Assembly (NCBI GenBank): GCA_019843655.1 | Contig: JACDQD010000104.1 | Span: 5,456,001 to 5,520,000 of the forward strand | Reading direction: 5' to 3' | From: Lethocerus indicus | Taxonomy: Eukaryota; Arthropoda; Insecta; Hemiptera; Belostomatidae | Length of the DNA: 64,000 nucleotides | Shown here: piece by piece, positions 1-12,847 of the stretch | Numbering within the stretch: position 1 is the first letter of the stretch | Layout of the letters: every line of letters begins with the position of its first letter | Translations under genes and position numbers: made by a program | Notes under the pieces: generated by a model | Told to the model about the DNA's origin: nothing | The model's input: the letters and a program-made list of their open reading frames with translations, nothing else | The model's database searches: none

Positions 1-348
1 CAGAAACCAGAGTGAAAAAAAGAATTACCTAGTATTGAAACATATGACATATGAAACACAATAACAAACAAATAAAAAATTTCAGGAAGGGATACAGAAA
101 ATATCTCGGACATGAAATAGTACAAGTTGTAGTCATTCTAGTTTTCGGGATAAGTTCTCGTAGTTCTTAGTTCGGGATGACGTAGTTCTCGGGAAACAAA
201 AATGAGATTTACCTTTTTATGGACGACCAGGTGAAATCATTTCTCCGTCACCACTCGCATGCCGTCCGTTATCGGACGATTTGCATTTTAGATCCGTTGC
301 ATTTGAATGCATTCGGTTGCAGCGTGCGCTCTGACATCGGCCGTACAG
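1..348. other. Intronic sequence upstream of the first visible exon
   Basis: AT-rich sequence that should be intron of the coiled-coil gene which begins outside the window. No convincing exon is visible. Two splice acceptors are possible near its end: an AG at 321-322 and one at 347-348. Both keep the downstream frame open. Confidence 0.5.
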
Positions 349-2450
349 AAATACCAGCAGGAGTTGTGCAGGCTGAGGAACTGGAACAAGGAGTTGGAGG
401 ACCGGCTGAAAGATTCGACCCAGAGGGGGGTTCAACTGGAGAAGCAAATGGACGAGTACAAGAGGCAGGCGGCCTACAATGAAAACTTGATGACGCATTA
501 CATGTAAGTTGTACATAATATAAGTTGATGAATGCAAGTTGATGAATATAATATAAGAGCCAATTGTCATAGCCAGGTACGCATTTCGTTTGTTTCCGAT
601 ATTTCATTATTGTTGTCATACAATTCAATAGCAAGAGTATAATTTTAATTAACCAAACAATGAATTATGGAACCAGCTCCAAAATTTAGGGGTAGTTTTA
701 ATATAGACGGCTTGGTGGATGCCCAGTTCAAAATAAAATGGTTAATTATTAATCTGTTAATAAGTGATAGTTGCGATCTGTAGCGTTTCGTAATATTTGG
801 TTTCTGTACGTTTGAGTCCAGTGTGTATGTGTGTGTGTGTAGATTCGCAGTCTTCTCTCCAAGTGTAGATCAAAGTACCGTGCAAAATATTATTCTAATA
901 ATGAAACACGTTGGTAGTAAAAGTATCCTCAGGTTCAGGCTTCTATTATAAAAAAATATCCTGCCCCACTAAAGTCGAAGAATAAATCAACGAGGGGGAG
1001 GGTATAATACCCCCGACTTTCTTTCAATAATGCTACCGAGCCAACAATGAGTTTTCCTTCAATTTCGGATTGCATACGCGCAAAACAATGCTTTTTTTGC
1101 AGATGGACGGGCGAAGGTTTCAGCTAGCAGAGCGCAATTGTCACCCCCCGCACCGGAAGCAGCGAGTCACATGGTGACAATGTTTTTTTTCAGTGTCTCG
1201 CCTATTTGATATGCGGATATATTGAATTTAATCGAGGACAGACAGACAAACACCACCTTAGTTTTTAACATATTTCTCTTCCCCGTTTGCAATAGCGGTG
1301 TAAAAATTAGAAATATTACAAGGGAATAGAATTTTCGACGACTTTTCGTTCGTTGAACGGATTCGGAATAACGAATTAGGCCCTCAATACCGGTTGTTTT
1401 GCGGGCGCAATTGGCTCGGCTTTGGACATTATGTGGACGTTTTGTGTGTTGAGGGTATTTGTTGTGTTGTGTCTCAACTGGTCAACTCCTCTATTTTTAC
1501 AACTCTATCGCTCGCGGGGTCCTACAACCGGGCATTTTGCTGGGCGGTTGTTTACCCAGTTGCGAATATTCCTCAGCTAATAATAGGGCGTGGATTAGCC
1601 CCTTAAAATTATAATTGCCCTAACACGCATAATATTGCACAATTTTATTTCCAACCCAAAAAACCATAGTAGACAGGACTCGATCCAATCGGGGGTTCAT
1701 CTCTTGGCCGTTGTACAGATGCCTAGCGGAACAGGAGAAGTCCAAGTCGCAGTCGCTGGAGGCCAACCTGGGGCAGGCTCTGGACAGCGTGAAGCGCGTA
1801 CAGCACGCCGTTCTCACGGACAGCATTCCCACCGGCAAAGACCTACAGATTACGGAGGTGCGTCGGATTAAAAATATATTTTGAAACTTATTTTCGATCT
1901 TGGAGGATCGGGAGGATAAGAACTAGACAGTCTTCACGCCTTCCGGTTCTGGTTTTCTTCCTTATGGTAACGGGGCCCCTCTATAAATCCCGCAGGCGAT
2001 CGTTCATCGCGTTACTTCCCTTTCTCCCATAGAGTTTACCGATGAACACACGAGTAAATTATAAGATTATTTTGCTTATCATTAATCGGGAAATAGTAAA
2101 ATGCCCCCCGGGAATTCGACTAACTTGCATGCTGTTCTCAGTGCCTGAGGAGGAAGCTGGTGCAGGCAATGGAGAGGGAGAAGATTATTCGCGGACTGCT
2201 GGCCAAAGAGCAGGAGAAGAACGCCTGTTTGGAGTTCCAGCTGGGCGAGGCGTGGAGGGCGGCCGGGGACCAATCTGACGTCCAAAGCCGACAACACCGG
2301 CAAGAGATCAACCCATCGAAAAGCTCAATAACCGATCAGTTAGAGAAGAAGTCGTCGTCTCTTAAGAAGCAGCTTCCCACCTCTTGCATCACCTCCTCTT
2401 CATCCAACTCTATGCCCAACAAAAACAGTTCTCCGGTCAGTACAAAATAA
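349..2450 (+). CDS. Coiled-coil protein, 3' end of gene (three exons visible)
   Basis: Exons 349-503, 1719-1857 and 2142-2450 join in frame. Exon 1 ends ACAT|GTAAGT with two bases left over, exon 2 (after TTGTACAG) completes that codon and ends in phase 0 at GAG|GTGCGT, and exon 3 runs to TAA at 2448-2450. The first exon could instead start at 323. The protein is rich in Glu, Lys, Gln and Leu with heptad-like spacing (KELEDRLKDSTQRGVQLEKQ in exon 1, LAEQEKSKSQSLEANLGQAL in exon 2, EREKIIRGLLAKEQEKNACL in exon 3), as expected for an extended coiled coil. It ends in a Ser/Lys/Asn-rich tail with no recognisable domain. The N-terminal part lies outside the window. I do not recognise the family; a cytoskeletal or scaffold protein is possible. 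Phase agreement across both introns makes the gene model reliable even though the identity is not. Confidence 0.75.
504..1718 (+). other. Intron of the coiled-coil gene
   Basis: Bounded by GTAAGT and TTGTACAG. It contains a short TG run near 820-840 and several homopolymers. I see no gene or recognisable repeat family inside it. Confidence 0.6.
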
Positions 2451-2561
2451 ACAAGTATTAACAAAATACTCCTTACCTACGTCAGTTAACTATCGGTTAA
2501 TGTTTAATATAATTATAAATCAGTTTCTACGACTCCTCGACTGGTCGTGGGTTCATTCAAC

Positions 2562-2567
2562 AATAAA
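2562..2567 (+). terminator. Poly(A) signal of the coiled-coil gene
   Basis: AATAAA about 110 bases after the stop codon, the first canonical hexamer downstream. Confidence 0.5.
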
Positions 2568-5340
2568 CACCGATATTTTCGTCCATTAGCGAAATTTGAA
2601 TGGGGAATTATATATAAAAATAAAAGAGGACTTGAAAGGAACAGAGTGCACCGACATAATCTGCTGCTACAACGAGTGAAACAATAGTGCTGCAAAAGTG
2701 ATTCTAACTTGTCTTTCATATTTGCTAATTTCACGAGAGCGGCCGTACGATATTATCACGGGCGGTCAGATTTTATGATATTCATAAATTTTGAAGGTAT
2801 AACGAATGTATGAAGGTAGTCATTATTTTGAATAATCGTGTGCGAACTCATGCGGACGCCAATCAATCTCACGGTAATATAGACAAAAATAGATATAGAT
2901 TAACTGTCTAATATATTATTGGACGAGTGAAATTCATGTTTGTATACTTCCACAGAAGAAACGGGTATCGTTCAGTGAGCAATAGTCCGCCCGCTGTAAA
3001 CGGTTATTATAAGGCTCCTTACCGATGTGCTGCAGAAATCTCAGAAATAATCTCATCAGTGTTACTGATGTGATGCAGAACTACAGCCACCGTATTTTAT
3101 CTTACAAATATCTCATTTGTTTCTTTGGAAATAAAAATTTTTTTTATCCCGCGAATCGAGTTATTTATTTCAATGATTTGTGTTAAGTTTTTCATAAGAG
3201 AGACATTAACAGTCTAAAATACCTGTTTTGTAGTCTGCGAGGGGTTGGAATACCGTAGATTTCGTATATTCTGTAATAACCGAAGATTCATAAAATTTGA
3301 CTGATTTAAGAATAATTTGAAGTGACGATATTTATTAGTTGTAAAAATGAATTATAAATACCTTTTCTATACATAAAAATAATTTATTAATAATATGTTT
3401 TCGAATGCCGAATAATGTTTTAATCAGAATGATGCAGTTTACGAGCACTTTTCGTTCGGTCAAAATTCGGTCCGCCGTTGAGATTCGATTTCAGTTCCTT
3501 TACACAGAACTGTTAATGTCCGGTGAAATGAAACTTTTTATTCGGCTAAAGGAAAACCTAGAGGAAACTGAACCAACAAAAGAAACAATAACAAAGAAAG
3601 CCGAAAGAAAGAAGCGCACAGTGCTCTAGAATACTTTAAAAAACTGGAATATACTGTTCTAGGGGTTGAATGGCTAGTAGTGAAGTCAAGGCGCCTGTTT
3701 GGTGTGGCCTATGACGAAATTGAATCACGCTATTTTGTCTCGAGTTTTGTTTTCTTGTCCGGTGAGCGCCGTCCCCTCTCATGACCTGTTGTAACGAGTC
3801 TCAAGCCCCATCACTCGCTCTCGTTGGAGCAATTACATCACGGAGCGCAAAACTATCGAATCGTCATCGTGGCATTCGATTACTGTGAACGGTGTGTTAT
3901 CGCCAATTATAAACCGGAAACTATTTTCCCCAGTAGGGCCCTACTGTCGGCCCTATTGTCGTGGTCAGTGTTGGTAGCCTATTTTTTTTTTTTTTTTTTT
4001 AATTCTCTCGGTGTGTGATTGGTCGGTTTGTGTGTAACGCGATTCATCCCCACTCGTTTAATCCCTACGCCCAAGTGGTTTCTCCCTCAGTCTCGCAGTT
4101 GGACTGGTGGTGTATGGTTCGGTGTCGTCCCCTCTAGACCTCTGCCCCTCTCGACCTCCGCCTTTCAGGTTAGACAATGCCTTTTGACATGGTACGCATC
4201 TTTCAACAATATTACCTACTTTATAATTTCAAAGTGTTTTGTGCCTGAATTGGAAATAGGGGTGGGGATTTCCTGGAAATTATAAGCGCACTTTTCCTTA
4301 CGGTCCTTTTTCTATTGATCGGGTCCTTCTCGTGGACTATTCCGGAAACTGTATCATATTATGAAAATGAATACGTCGAAGCCTTTTAGAAATATCGGAA
4401 TATCGGTAAAAAATATTTCCGTATCTTTCCAAGTGGTTAAATATATTCGACTCGAGCATCGAGAACGGGAACCTGGTCTGAGCTTAGTTCAAATTTAGTA
4501 TTTTTAGAGAGGGTCCCTCCCGAAATTCCGGCAAAATATCCATTAGTACAGCTGTTACGGCAAAACATTGTTACGGACATTTCAACCGCCGCTCCCCAAA
4601 AGTAAGTGTAAGTGGCGTTTTCATTAGGGATTTATCCGGGATGAGTTGGGGTGACCTACCTTGGCGGAATGGGGATTGGTAAGTAATGTTCAGAATGGTA
4701 TCAAAGTGACGTGAGTGTGATAAGGCGGGAGGGGATTGTTGCAGTTGCGGGCGTGCACTGATCGTACATCCCCCCACTCACTCACTTCTCAAGTATTATT
4801 TGCTTTTATGACGTGTGCTCTGCGAATCTTTTTCCACAGCGGACGGGAAAAAGAAAAAAATCTCCTGCCTTTGGCCAGGATAGTTCAAAGAAGATGGCCA
4901 GGAAGGACGAATAATTATCTTATAATTCATACGAAAAATTGGTCATAAAAAGAGATGGGGATGAAGAAGAATTAGAAAATTTGCGGTTATGAATATGCGG
5001 TAATGTTACGTTCACTCCAGATTCATTACGATTTACCGATAGAAAAGTTCCTTTTTCCATTCCAGGAACCATTTAAGCGCCCGATTTCCCGAGACGTATT
5101 CAAGTTTGAACTGGTACCAGATAATAAGTATCGATCTATAAAATTATTAAATCAATGATATCGAGAGCAATTCATATTTTATATTTTTTAAATTTGATAT
5201 TTGTAAATTTTGGTTCGAAAAAAAGCGACCGAATATCGTCAATATTAAGCCGATAAAAACGTTTATATTGTGTTACGTCATTATGAAATTCTACGAATGA
5301 TCGCGTTATTGTACCTCATAATTTGTGTTGGGGCAGGCAG
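2568..5340. other. Intergenic region, probably including the nanos promoter and 5' exon(s)
   Basis: Mostly AT-rich without a credible coding region. It holds a single FB terminal-repeat fragment near 3211-3272 and a T tract near 3979-4000. GC-richer patches near 3700-4180 and 4730-4900 could hold a non-coding or short 5' exon of nanos, but I cannot identify splice sites confidently. Confidence 0.4.
3211..3272 (+). repeat. Solo terminal fragment of the FB foldback family
   Basis: Carries the outermost ~60 bases of the FB terminal repeat (TACCTGTTTTGTAGTCTGCG, then GGGGTTGGAATACCGTAG) with no second arm nearby. It is either a truncated insertion or a remnant of recombination. Confidence 0.7.
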
Positions 5341-8028
5341 GCGTGAACAGCCGTCGGTATGGAGTGTACCGTTTTGGGACATCGATGCTCCTGGGGGGAT
5401 TCTCCGTTCCCTCCTTACCGGGATCGGAGCCTGTCGATGGACTTGGTACTGGGACAACACCGAGTAACCCGTATGGATTCTCGTTCTTTACAGACGCCGT
5501 GGGCGGCGGTCTGGGACCTCCCCCTGCCACAGCCAGAGCCACAGACGCCACCAAACCTCCTTCAAACGGTATACGCCATTATTGTTTATAAATGAACCAG
5601 ACCGGAAACTTAAATTATCACTAAATTCCTGTAGGATCGCGTGCTCGTTATAACGCGATTTGACCTGCAAGATATATTGATTCTGGATTGAGGATAATAA
5701 GCGGGATTATTAAAATTTATACGAATTAACACTTAAATGTTTAATCGTATCTAGAAATTTCAATTGTTATTCAATCGACAAACGCCACTTCCTTCCAGTC
5801 AACTTCAAAAGTAGCAATATTCCTATGACTGTTACAATATATCTAGTGGCTGTTATGTAAAAAGGAAAGCATACATTTTTAGGAATTATTTCAGTCAAAA
5901 CTTTGGGTAAAGGTTCATCACACTATTTATTTCTTAATATAAAGCAATTGTTATTACAGATGGAGGTAATTTCTCCTATTTTTCTGCGTCCCACCGCTTT
6001 TCTGAGAACCCACCTGCAGCCAATTCGATACCTTCCGGGATGGATCTTAGTAAGCATTATATATTTAAATGGATACAAATAATTTGTCTCTTACAGAGCC
6101 CTAGCTCAATTTAACCTACGGTCTGTTATTGAATGATTTGAGACACGGCGTATTTTACAATTTAAGTATTGCTTTGTGTTGCAAGCATTCGCCCGGCGTC
6201 GACCCTAGGAGAGAGTAAGTTTTTTTTTAAAAAGCTTCTACCTATGATAGTAATGAATAGAAGATATTGTGGCTGTTGTGTACGGACATAAACGGTGTGC
6301 TCGCCACAAGAGTCCACTATTGAGGCGCGCTTTGATTTTCTTTTTTAACCACTACAGTCAACAAATATCGAATAAGCCTGAACGATCTTCATTTTTATCA
6401 TTCACATCGTTTTTGTGTTTTGTACTCAACACTGTATTTTTCAAAGTAGGTATCTATTTATTCGGGTCGCCCCTCCGTGTGGGGCTGGAGTGACTATTAC
6501 TAAAACGACGCAATTAGCAATTAAACAATGTTTAACATTTACGGTTTGCAATGTTGACAATGATTACCATATACGTTGTTTACTATTAGCAATATCTTCC
6601 ATTTACTGTTTTACTATTTTTACAATATCCAATTCATATTTTCAATTATTACAACTCACAACATCTTCATCATAAATAGCTTTATCTGGCTGCGCAGTCC
6701 TGTGCAGGAACACCTCATCACCGTATATGTTCTGCCATATGTTTCTGTTTTATTTGATATCCGACTATTCAAAATTTAATCCGTCACCGGCACCTCCAAA
6801 CATTATAATCTGATTAGTACAACTAATAAATTGAAAGACCTTTCGGTCCACCACACGACTATTTAATCTAGCGGATCTGCATGAACTCACTAAACTCAAT
6901 AATATAATATGAGTTATATTTGTATTTAAATTACCCAATCCTTGGTGTCTATTTGGCAGGTGGTGGTTCTAATCTGTGGGAGAGCGGTAGGGCAAGCACC
7001 AATAGTGTTATCTCCCAACTCTGGCGACTCCCTCACCCGACCGGTAAGAACTATCGTCATCAACTATTGGAATCGATTTATCTGATTGTAATTATTTTGT
7101 AATTAGACTAAATTCTATTTCATGAAATAGGCAGTTGGTATATGAATGGCGGTCGAATGGTCCTGTCCCACGAAAATTTCTATTCACGGACCCAACAGGG
7201 ACAGATTAGTAATAATCGGTAATATAACGTTTTAGTATTCGACCGTTTTTCCAACCGAACTCGAATTGACTGAATTTGGACGAGATTGCAATTTGAGCGA
7301 ATTAATTATCTTAAGATAGCCCTTTCTTGGTCCCTCTCTCGTCCTACTCTCTACCCGCTGATCTGGCGTCGTTAGTGAAGCCGATCTCGGTTTATCGGCG
7401 CAGAGGACGTCTGAACATTTCCAACAAAGTCAATTCCAAGCGACAATCGCTTACCGAGCATTGTTACGCGATGGACGTACTCCTTGCAGAGCATGGCATA
7501 CAGATTACCCCCTGTCCGGATCTTGTTTCGCTGGACCGATTCGGGATATCTAGAAATGTTTTCAGGGTGATGTTGGAGACATAGTAGGGCGCCATCGGGT
7601 ATTCTCATTTATATTTTCGACCGGACAGTTTGAATTTTGTTAATATATGACGGTTTGTTCCCCGAAGTTGTTCCTGATTTAAACAGTTGTCGATTGCAGA
7701 AGAGTACACGAAGAGGTTTGAGGAGGGACGGAAGAATGGAGGGGGATCGGCTGGCTGGGTCGGGAATAATGGTGTCAACTACTGTGCGTTCTGCAGGCAC
7801 AACAGGGAGCAGAAGGCCTTCTGGAGCAGGCACAGGCTCCGCGACGAGAACGGAGTGGTCGAATGCCCGATACTGCGCAAGTACGTCTGCACACTTTGCG
7901 GAGCCACCAAAGACAACGCCCATACCCTCAAGTACTGCCCGTTCTACAGGGGCATGCACGGTACCAGGAAGGGATCCTCGGTTTTCTGGAGAAACGTCGC
8001 CGGGGCCAAGGTCCCCCACAGGAAGTAG
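5341..8028 (+). CDS. nos: Nanos-type zinc-finger RNA-binding translational repressor
   Basis: Five exons join in frame: 5341-5568, 5960-6049, 6960-7043, 7131-7208 and 7700-8028, with every junction in phase 1. The last exon encodes the Nanos zinc-finger pair at 7783-7938: C-x2-C-x12-H-x10-C, then C-x2-C-x7-H-x4-C, with the characteristic YVCTLCGA and AHTLKYCP. Nanos proteins bind Pumilio-bound mRNAs and repress translation in germ cells and, in insects, in the posterior embryo. The N-terminal ~145 residues are Gly/Ser/Pro/Asn-rich and low in conservation, as usual for the family. The first in-frame ATG is at 5385, giving about 254 residues. An in-frame stop at 5319 and AG acceptors at 5336 and 5340 mean the true start may instead lie in an unseen upstream exon. 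The donor at 7208 (ATTA|GTAATA) was preferred over one five bases later because only it preserves the zinc-finger frame. The domain call is firm; exons 1-4 rest on frame and splice agreement. Confidence 0.92.
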
Positions 8029-8168
8029 ACCACCCAGTGCACCGTTTAACTGTTGATTTGGTTAAAACATAATGGAAAAACATATATTGTCTTCAATTGA
8101 ATCAAAACATCAATTTGACAAAAAGCAAATTCAAAAAAGTCTATCATATAATCAGTCTATTTATTATA

Positions 8169-8179
8169 AATAAAATAAA
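8169..8179 (+). terminator. Overlapping poly(A) signals after nanos
   Basis: Two overlapping AATAAA hexamers about 140 bases past the nanos stop. If used, the 120-bp repeats just downstream would lie outside the mRNA. AATAAA also recurs within the repeats, so longer 3' UTR forms are possible. Confidence 0.45.
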
Positions 8180-8204
8180 TTTTGAGTTAACCTTAAGTCT
8201 TGAT

Positions 8205-8565
8205 AATACATCAATTAACTCGATTTACTGAAGCATAAATTGTAAAAATATAGATTTGGATGATACAGGGTTGTGATTTAATAAATATTAAAAATGTTTC
8301 CAGCCAGCATTTAGGGTTACTAAAACATCAATTGGCTAGTACCTCAATTTACTAAAATATAAATTGTAAAATTCTAGGTTTATGATGATGCTGCATTAAA
8401 TAAACAGCTTAAATTTTGTCAGTTACTTTTGAGTACATCAATTAGTACATCAATTGGCTAATAATAACTCAATTCGCTGGAGCATAAATGGTAAAGAGAT
8501 AATTTTGCAATGATTTAGGGTTTTATTGATAATAAAATCAGGGTGTGTTAATAATAAGTACATGT
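8205..8565 (+). repeat. Degenerate ~120-bp tandem repeat, three copies, 3' of nanos
   Basis: Three diverged copies start near 8208, 8327 and 8447. Each begins ACATCAATT, is followed by CTCAATTT-like and TACT-like sequence, then a (G/A)CATAAATTGTAAA-type segment, and later an ATTTAGGGTT-like or related stretch. A partial fourth start (ACATCAATTTG) lies near 8107. Copies are AT-rich and only moderately conserved. Confidence 0.6.
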
Positions 8566-8884
8566 AGTGCACATGTGGAATTAAAATTAGTAATATTTGT
8601 ATAATTGACACTTGTTCAAAGCCTTGTACAGGTTTTGCCTTCTCACCCATATTGTTCCCTTAGCTGATTCCATACTTTAAATGGCCATCTTCTTTTGTGT
8701 CATATCAGAAATGTTGTAGTTATTGGGGCCAAAAATACTTTGGAATACACAGAAAATTGTAAAATCAAAAAATTATATTTTCTGATAATTAGTTATACAT
8801 CATTCCAATAAAGTATTTTCTCTATACCAATCATTTAAAAATACTATTGGGAAATTTAGGGACCAGCTTTGTAAACTGAATAAA

Positions 8885-8889
<5 letters not shown>

Positions 8890-8935
<46 letters not shown>
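8890..8935. repeat. (TA)n microsatellite
   Basis: About 23 uninterrupted TA units, self-complementary. Confidence 0.95.
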
Positions 8936-8938
<3 letters not shown>

Positions 8939-9867
8939 AATAAATGTGAATTTGTTACTGAAATAATGACTTAATGAAAACCATATTTATTTTTTAGGAT
9001 TTATTGTATAATATATTGTGACCAACTAAATCAAATAATTATGTTTGGTAATTTTACTTTTTCTCAACAGCTCCAAATCACTGTCTTCAAAATTTAATTT
9101 TAAATTCAATATTAATTTTAATCTAATTTAGTGATTACAACACTGGGTAGGGTTTCAAAATTAAGCAGACCTCCTAATTCCTGAATGTGTTCCTAATGTT
9201 TTAGTTTTATATAATATCAAGTATAGTATATAGTAATCACATCCATTAATGTTAAATCTTCAATATTACCAGTGTAGTAATATTTAATGTTAACAATATT
9301 AGCACTTAAAAAAATAATATTCTTTTTTTTTAAATCTGTATTCATAATTTAACTCAGGGTTTGATATTGATATTAATGTTATGTCATAACAATTATTTGT
9401 AAGCAAACACCTGAAGAACTTAATCTGATCATGACTGAAAATACCTCCAATAAAAGATTAGAATACTTTGGTGCAAAAAAATACCAAACATGAAGTGAAA
9501 CAATTTATAAATATATTTGAAACCATTTATAAATTAATTTTACATTCAACCATTGATTAATTCAAATAAGAAAAATTAAAATACATATGATGCTGTTATA
9601 ACATGGATTGTCGGTTAATTATAATTAATCTATATATGTACTAAAAATGTTTAAGAATTACATTGTAATATTATTGGCAATTTTATATATATGTTATATA
9701 TTTTTTGTTATCTTGTATTAATTGAAAAATTATGTACTAACCATTTTAATTATCTTAAGTTTCTAGATGATTTGAAGTAGTTATTAACTGTGACTTCAGA
9801 ATGTATTACATTACTTATGTAATGCCTGTTTTAGAATAATCAGAAACATGTTTATTTATTATATCCT

Positions 9868-9872
<5 letters not shown>

Positions 9873-9923
<51 letters not shown>
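9873..9923. repeat. (TA)n microsatellite
   Basis: About 25 uninterrupted TA units. Confidence 0.95.
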
Positions 9924-9926
<3 letters not shown>

Positions 9927-10789
9927 TTAGTTTTGTCACTCTATCATTACCGTATTTTAGTAAATGCAAGTGTTTACTTTATCCTTTTCTTCCATTATTG
10001 CTGTTTGTAGTTCTCCAAGAGTTGGGAGGTCATAATTTCTTTTTGGACTAGGTTATCATCATAACTGACATTTCATTAGGCATGATGCGATTCTTAATCT
10101 TGTGTTTCCAACATTCCAGTTTACCTGAAATGGATAAAATTTCTGTCATGACTTTTCAAAAGGAAAATTCCTATAAGATATTGGATATGAATATCAAGAT
10201 GAAATTTAGTGCAAATCCTATGATTAAGAATTATTACATGTTGTTTTTTTTCTTTGTTTCAATTTGGTTAATGCCTATATTTTATATTAAACGGAATTTT
10301 TTTATAGAATATTTTCATACAGTGTATTGTCCGATTATTAAATTAAGTCACTAAAAAGTATCATGATTTGTATGATTTCATGTCCCACAAACGTCACTAG
10401 CACTAGCTAATTAATAATGTCAGGCCACTTTAGCATCTCTACTGCTGATGACCATGTTGGCCCATACATACCTCTCGTCTAGCGGAATAATAAGCGTCAA
10501 AACAGGATACTAAATTGTAGTATGTAATACTGGGTGAAATATATTTGTATAGAATAATATATGCTTGCGAAATAGTGCCCTGAAAATCTTTTAATTGTCA
10601 AACAATTAAAGTTTTATAATTATCATTGGTTTAAGATATCAGAACATAGTACGGTACGAATGATTTTTTTATTTCACGTTATCGTTCACGTGTAAATTAA
10701 TATCGAGCCTAATGAAAAGACATCGTTGATCGCTGGTCGCGTAAATTACATCGAAACTAACTATTCAGCTGCTGTAAAGATATTGTTTT

Positions 10790-11074
10790 TCTGGTTTTGT
10801 GGTCTGCGAGGGGTTGGAATACTCTAGGTTCGTGATGTTTCTGTCTCCTCTCGCTGGTTTGGTCTTTTGCTAGACCGGTTTCGGCTGCTCGCCATCTTCA
10901 GTAGCGGTGTTAGTACATTCAGTACATGTGAAAGTGACAGTGCAGTGAGGATGCCCAAAAAACATCCAAAGTGCTAACAGTGACCAACACCGCTACTGAA
11001 GATGGCGAGCAGCCAAAACCGGTCTAGCAAAAGACCAAACCAGCGAGAGGAGACAGAAACATCACGAACCTACA
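10790..11074. mobile_element. FB foldback element, compact copy upstream of SPH1
   Basis: The left arm starts GGTTTTGTGGTCTGCGAGG and includes TTTTGCTAGACCGGTTTCGG and CCATCTTCAGTAGCGGTGTT. The right arm is its inverted copy, ending AGACAGAAACATCACGAACC. The centre is only a few tens of bases, so the whole copy can fold into one hairpin. There is no transposase frame. It ends about 320 bases before the SPH1 start codon, probably within or next to that promoter. Confidence 0.85.
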
Positions 11075-11393
11075 ATAATGTTTTTCCGTGTTTGTTGTAA
11101 CTCGGGATTTTCTGAATACTCTACGAAAACGGGAATATCCGTTCCCGGAGGATTCGGGTTTCCTTAACCGATGAACAGGAGACCTGGAGAGAATTCATCG
11201 TTCCAAGGAACCGGGGTAACCGGTCTTTGTTGGGAGGACTGTTATAATAAACAGTTTCTGTCTAGTTTATCATCGGGAACGGAATGTCAATTACGGGAGA
11301 GTGTGCTCGATAACCTCGACGATATCGATGTTTAAAGTCCAACTGTGCTGCATTCGCCTCATGTCTGTTGGTCAGCGCTGTCCACCGGCCAAG

Positions 11394-12791
11394 ATGGACG
11401 CCTACGCTCAAGTCTTCCTCCTCACGTCCCTGGCTCTGCTTCTCTTCCAGACAGCCCTCTCTTGTACCTGCTCCGACTACAAATGCTACATCAACTACGG
11501 GTAAATCAATTACAGTTATTGTCCCAATTCCTGTTTCCAGCCTGTTTCCAATTTCCGTGATGGTAGCTTCCGAAAAGCAAAGAGGACAGAGTAGAAATGC
11601 AAATCCGAACGGAAAGTAGTTGGCAAATGATTGGGGATAATAATAGTTTGAATCTGACCGAAAATAAGACATCCAATTGTACGTGGTGGTATTTACAAGT
11701 GGCACTTATAAGGAAAACAGTATCAAATAATTAAGAGACGGAGATGGAAAGAATGAGACACTTTTTGTTTGTTGCGGTCCCCGAATTCAACAGATGGTGA
11801 TTTAGTATAGACTTGCGGTTCTCCTCCTTTGGTGAACTTTTACATAATCATACATAACTATACATTGTTGTGTTGTGTGGCCTAGAGGGCGAGGCGAATT
11901 TGTACAAGTCTATCTCCTGTTTTCTTACCGACAATTACGAATTAGATAAAAAAACGATAAATCCGTTATCGCGATTTCAGAAGCGATCCCTGTCAGAAGA
12001 CATGCTGCGTGGAACACCACAACGTCGACGCTCTGGTATTGTTGCCGAAGCAGCCCAAACAAAAGGGATGCGGCATTAGAAGGACACCCCTCGGAGGGCC
12101 CTACAATGAAGGCAAGAATTTAACACATCAAATATCATTTACAAACTGTACTGTTATCTAACACATTATTCAATTCCTTATTAGTTAATTATTATAAATT
12201 TATTTAGAATTTTGATTATTACCAATTTATACGATTACTATTTATTTTTGACCAATAGAAATAGTAGGAAAACATCACCCCCCTTCTGTTTTCTGTGCCT
12301 TTTCATACTTGTATAAAACATGTATTTGATAACTAGTTTCAAGTATAAGGGGTAAATGATTTTTTCAGTGGTATTTTCTTGTACAATAGTCAATTATTTA
12401 AATACTTCTCGCGCAAAAGCTGCACATGTAGCGAGTACAGGATTACTTTGAATCCTATTGTAATGCATAAGAAAATGATAAAATAAAAGTCTTTCTTTAC
12501 GAAGAAACTGAGGTCGCGTATCATCGGCAGATGCCGTCCAAAAGATACGTCCTAAGATATCCACTCTTTGTTGTTTCTTGTTCAATTGGTTGTTTGTTTA
12601 TCTCGATTGAATAGCTCCTTGTTAATGTAATGTTGTGTTATAGTGACTACCGGTTACGGTGAATATCCGTGGATGGTTGCCATATTCGGGGAGAAACACG
12701 ACGGTAGCAACATGATCATTTGTGCCGGAGCCCTCGTACATCCGTCCGTCCTTGTTACGGCCGCCCACTGCCTCAGGTCAAATTTACAACA

Positions 12792-12847
<56 letters not shown>

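Larger units (their letters stand above)
8566..10789. other. AT-rich intergenic region between nanos and SPH1
   Basis: Very AT-rich with two long (TA)n tracts. Short open frames in it look like chance. No gene recognised. Confidence 0.6.

Noticed and set aside
6181..6215. Possible nanos exon ending at GAGAGA|GTAAGT
   Set aside because: It reads into a stop (TAG) in the required frame, and exons 2 and 3 join correctly without it.
7327..7584. 85-codon frame between nanos exons 4 and 5, considered as an extra nanos exon
   Set aside because: No good acceptor and donor flank it in a compatible phase, and the neighbouring exons already join in frame without it.
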